From contig JAGAAE010000101.1 of the NCBI GenBank assembly GCA_017615405.1, positions 1 through 5,484 of the forward strand: 5,484 nt of DNA, read 5' to 3'. The notes under the pieces were generated by a model that had not been told where the DNA came from, searched no databases, and saw only the letters and a program-made list of their open reading frames with translations. Source of the DNA: Clostridia bacterium. Lineage in GTDB: Bacteria; Bacillota; Clostridia; Oscillospirales; Acutalibacteraceae. Shown here piece after piece: positions 4,787 to 5,484 of the stretch (the stretch's first letter is position 1; each line of letters opens with the position of its first letter). Position numbers and translations under genes: made by a program.

Positions 4787-4802
4787 ATTGGGAGGAAAAA
4801 GT

Positions 4803-5484
4803 ATGATTTCAGAAAAAATGACGGCGATAGGCAAAAGCCCCTCAAAGATAAGGGAGATCTTTGAGTATTCAAGAAAAAGAAAGGCGGAGATAGGGGACGA
4901 CAAGGTTTTCGATTTCAGCCTCGGCAATCCGAATATCCCGTCGCCCGAAAATGTCAACGAAACGATAATCGACCTTATAAGGAACACCGAAAGTACGGCG
5001 CTTCACGGCTACACTTCGGCGGTCGGTGACTTTAAAACGAGGAGCGTGATAGCCGAAAATATCGGCAAGCGATTCGGCTTTACCTGCTCGCCCGACAATC
5101 TTTATATGACCTGCGGCGCCGCCGCCTCGCTTGAAATAACCTTAAAGGCGCTTTGCAACGAGGGCGACGAGGTAATCGCGCTATGCCCGTATTTCCCCGA
5201 ATACAAGGTGTTTATCGAGAACGCAAACGCTAAAACCGTTGAGGTCGCCTGCCGTGAGGGTGACTTGGGAATAGATATCCAAAATATCAAGGCGGCTTTA
5301 TCGGGCAAGACAAAGGCGATAATCGTTAATTCCCCGAACAATCCGTCGGGCGTTGTGTTCAGCAAGGAAGATATAAAGGCGCTTGCCGACCTTTTAGAAG
5401 AACACGGCAAAAAGATAAACAGCGCGGTTTACATTATATGCGACGAGCCTTACCGCGAGATAGTTTACGGCGATATTGAGGTGC
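4803..5484 (+). CDS. Class I PLP-dependent aminotransferase, N-terminal 227 residues
   Basis: Fold-type I aminotransferase that transfers an amino group between an amino acid and a 2-oxo acid through pyridoxal phosphate, in the cytoplasm. Features in order: FDFSLGNP (36-43) for substrate carboxylate contacts; LHGYTSAVGDFKTR (67-80); MTCGAAASLEI (102-112), the cofactor phosphate loop; PYFPEY (129-134), with the aromatic residue that stacks on the ring; NSPNNPSG (176-183), with Asn180 contacting the ring; and CDEPYRE (213-219), with Asp214 expected to pair with the pyridine nitrogen and Tyr217. The Schiff-base Lys lies beyond the window. The ATG at 4803 follows GGGAGG by 7 nt. Substrate is not decided by this half; the Tyr/Phe leader peptide suggests an aromatic amino acid role, while close clostridial relatives are usually just called aspartate/aromatic aminotransferases. 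Confidence 0.93.
   Translation, partial: MISEKMTAIGKSPSKIREIFEYSRKRKAEIGDDKVFDFSLGNPNIPSPENVNETIIDLIRNTESTALHGYTSAVGDFKTRSVIAENIGKRFGFTCSPDNLYMTCGAAASLEITLKALCNEGDEVIALCPYFPEYKVFIENANAKTVEVACREGDLGIDIQNIKAALSGKTKAIIVNSPNNPSGVVFSKEDIKALADLLEEHGKKINSAVYIICDEPYREIVYGDIEV

Noticed and set aside
4616..4789. T-box riboswitch upstream of the aminotransferase
   Set aside because: TGGACGGTCCGC (4730-4741) vaguely recalls the T-box antiterminator core, but the conserved AGGGTGGNACCGCG is not present, the leader is short for a T-box, and no Stem I landmarks are visible. The peptide frame explains the leader better.
4592..4987. Minus-strand frames opposite the aminotransferase and its leader
   Set aside because: Shadows of the aminotransferase gene and its leader; no SD and no family resemblance.

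Overview
The window looks like chromosome of a Gram-positive, AT-leaning member of the Clostridia, most likely near the Oscillospiraceae/Ruminococcaceae. This rests on the Firmicutes-type ribosome binding sites (AGGAGG-like), the protein sequences of S2, EF-Ts, L19 and signal peptidase I, and the style of the intergenic repeats. Species cannot be named from the sequence alone.

Left part (1-2890, minus strand): a translation/secretion cluster read leftwards from a clear promoter at 2862-2890. The order is rpsB (S2), tsf (EF-Ts), rplS (L19) and lepB (signal peptidase I, 3' end cut by the window edge). rpsB has a 5' leader of about 125 nt with a hairpin at its 5' end, a nested stem with a possible pseudoknot, and a hairpin touching the Shine-Dalgarno sequence (SD). 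rplS has its own leader in which a 7-bp helix can sequester its SD; both leaders look like candidate autoregulatory r-protein leaders. A probable terminator follows rplS, and a second stem-loop lies just before lepB.

Middle (about 2904-4580): 2904-2940 shows nothing I can name. From 2941 to about 4547 is a patch of intergenic repeats: a degenerate AT-rich inverted repeat, two GTAGGG...CCCTAC elements, and three copies of an AGGCAATATTGA-like direct repeat. A complete IS481-type insertion sequence (3049-4342) sits exactly in the centre of the first GTAGGG element. Removing it and one 5-bp target duplication restores a perfect 9-bp hairpin. The IS carries one intact transposase gene, and its ends hold paired 16-bp iterons.

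Right part (4581-5484, plus strand): a strong sigma-A-type promoter whose spacer is an 18-bp inverted repeat drives a leader of about 187 nt. The leader encodes a 19-residue peptide containing Tyr-Tyr-Tyr-Phe-Tyr-Phe and ends in an intrinsic terminator just ahead of the SD of a class I PLP-dependent aminotransferase (C-terminal part beyond the window). This layout fits ribosome-mediated attenuation in response to tyrosine/phenylalanine supply. It is the most interesting candidate system here, because low-GC Gram-positives usually use T-box RNAs for this purpose.
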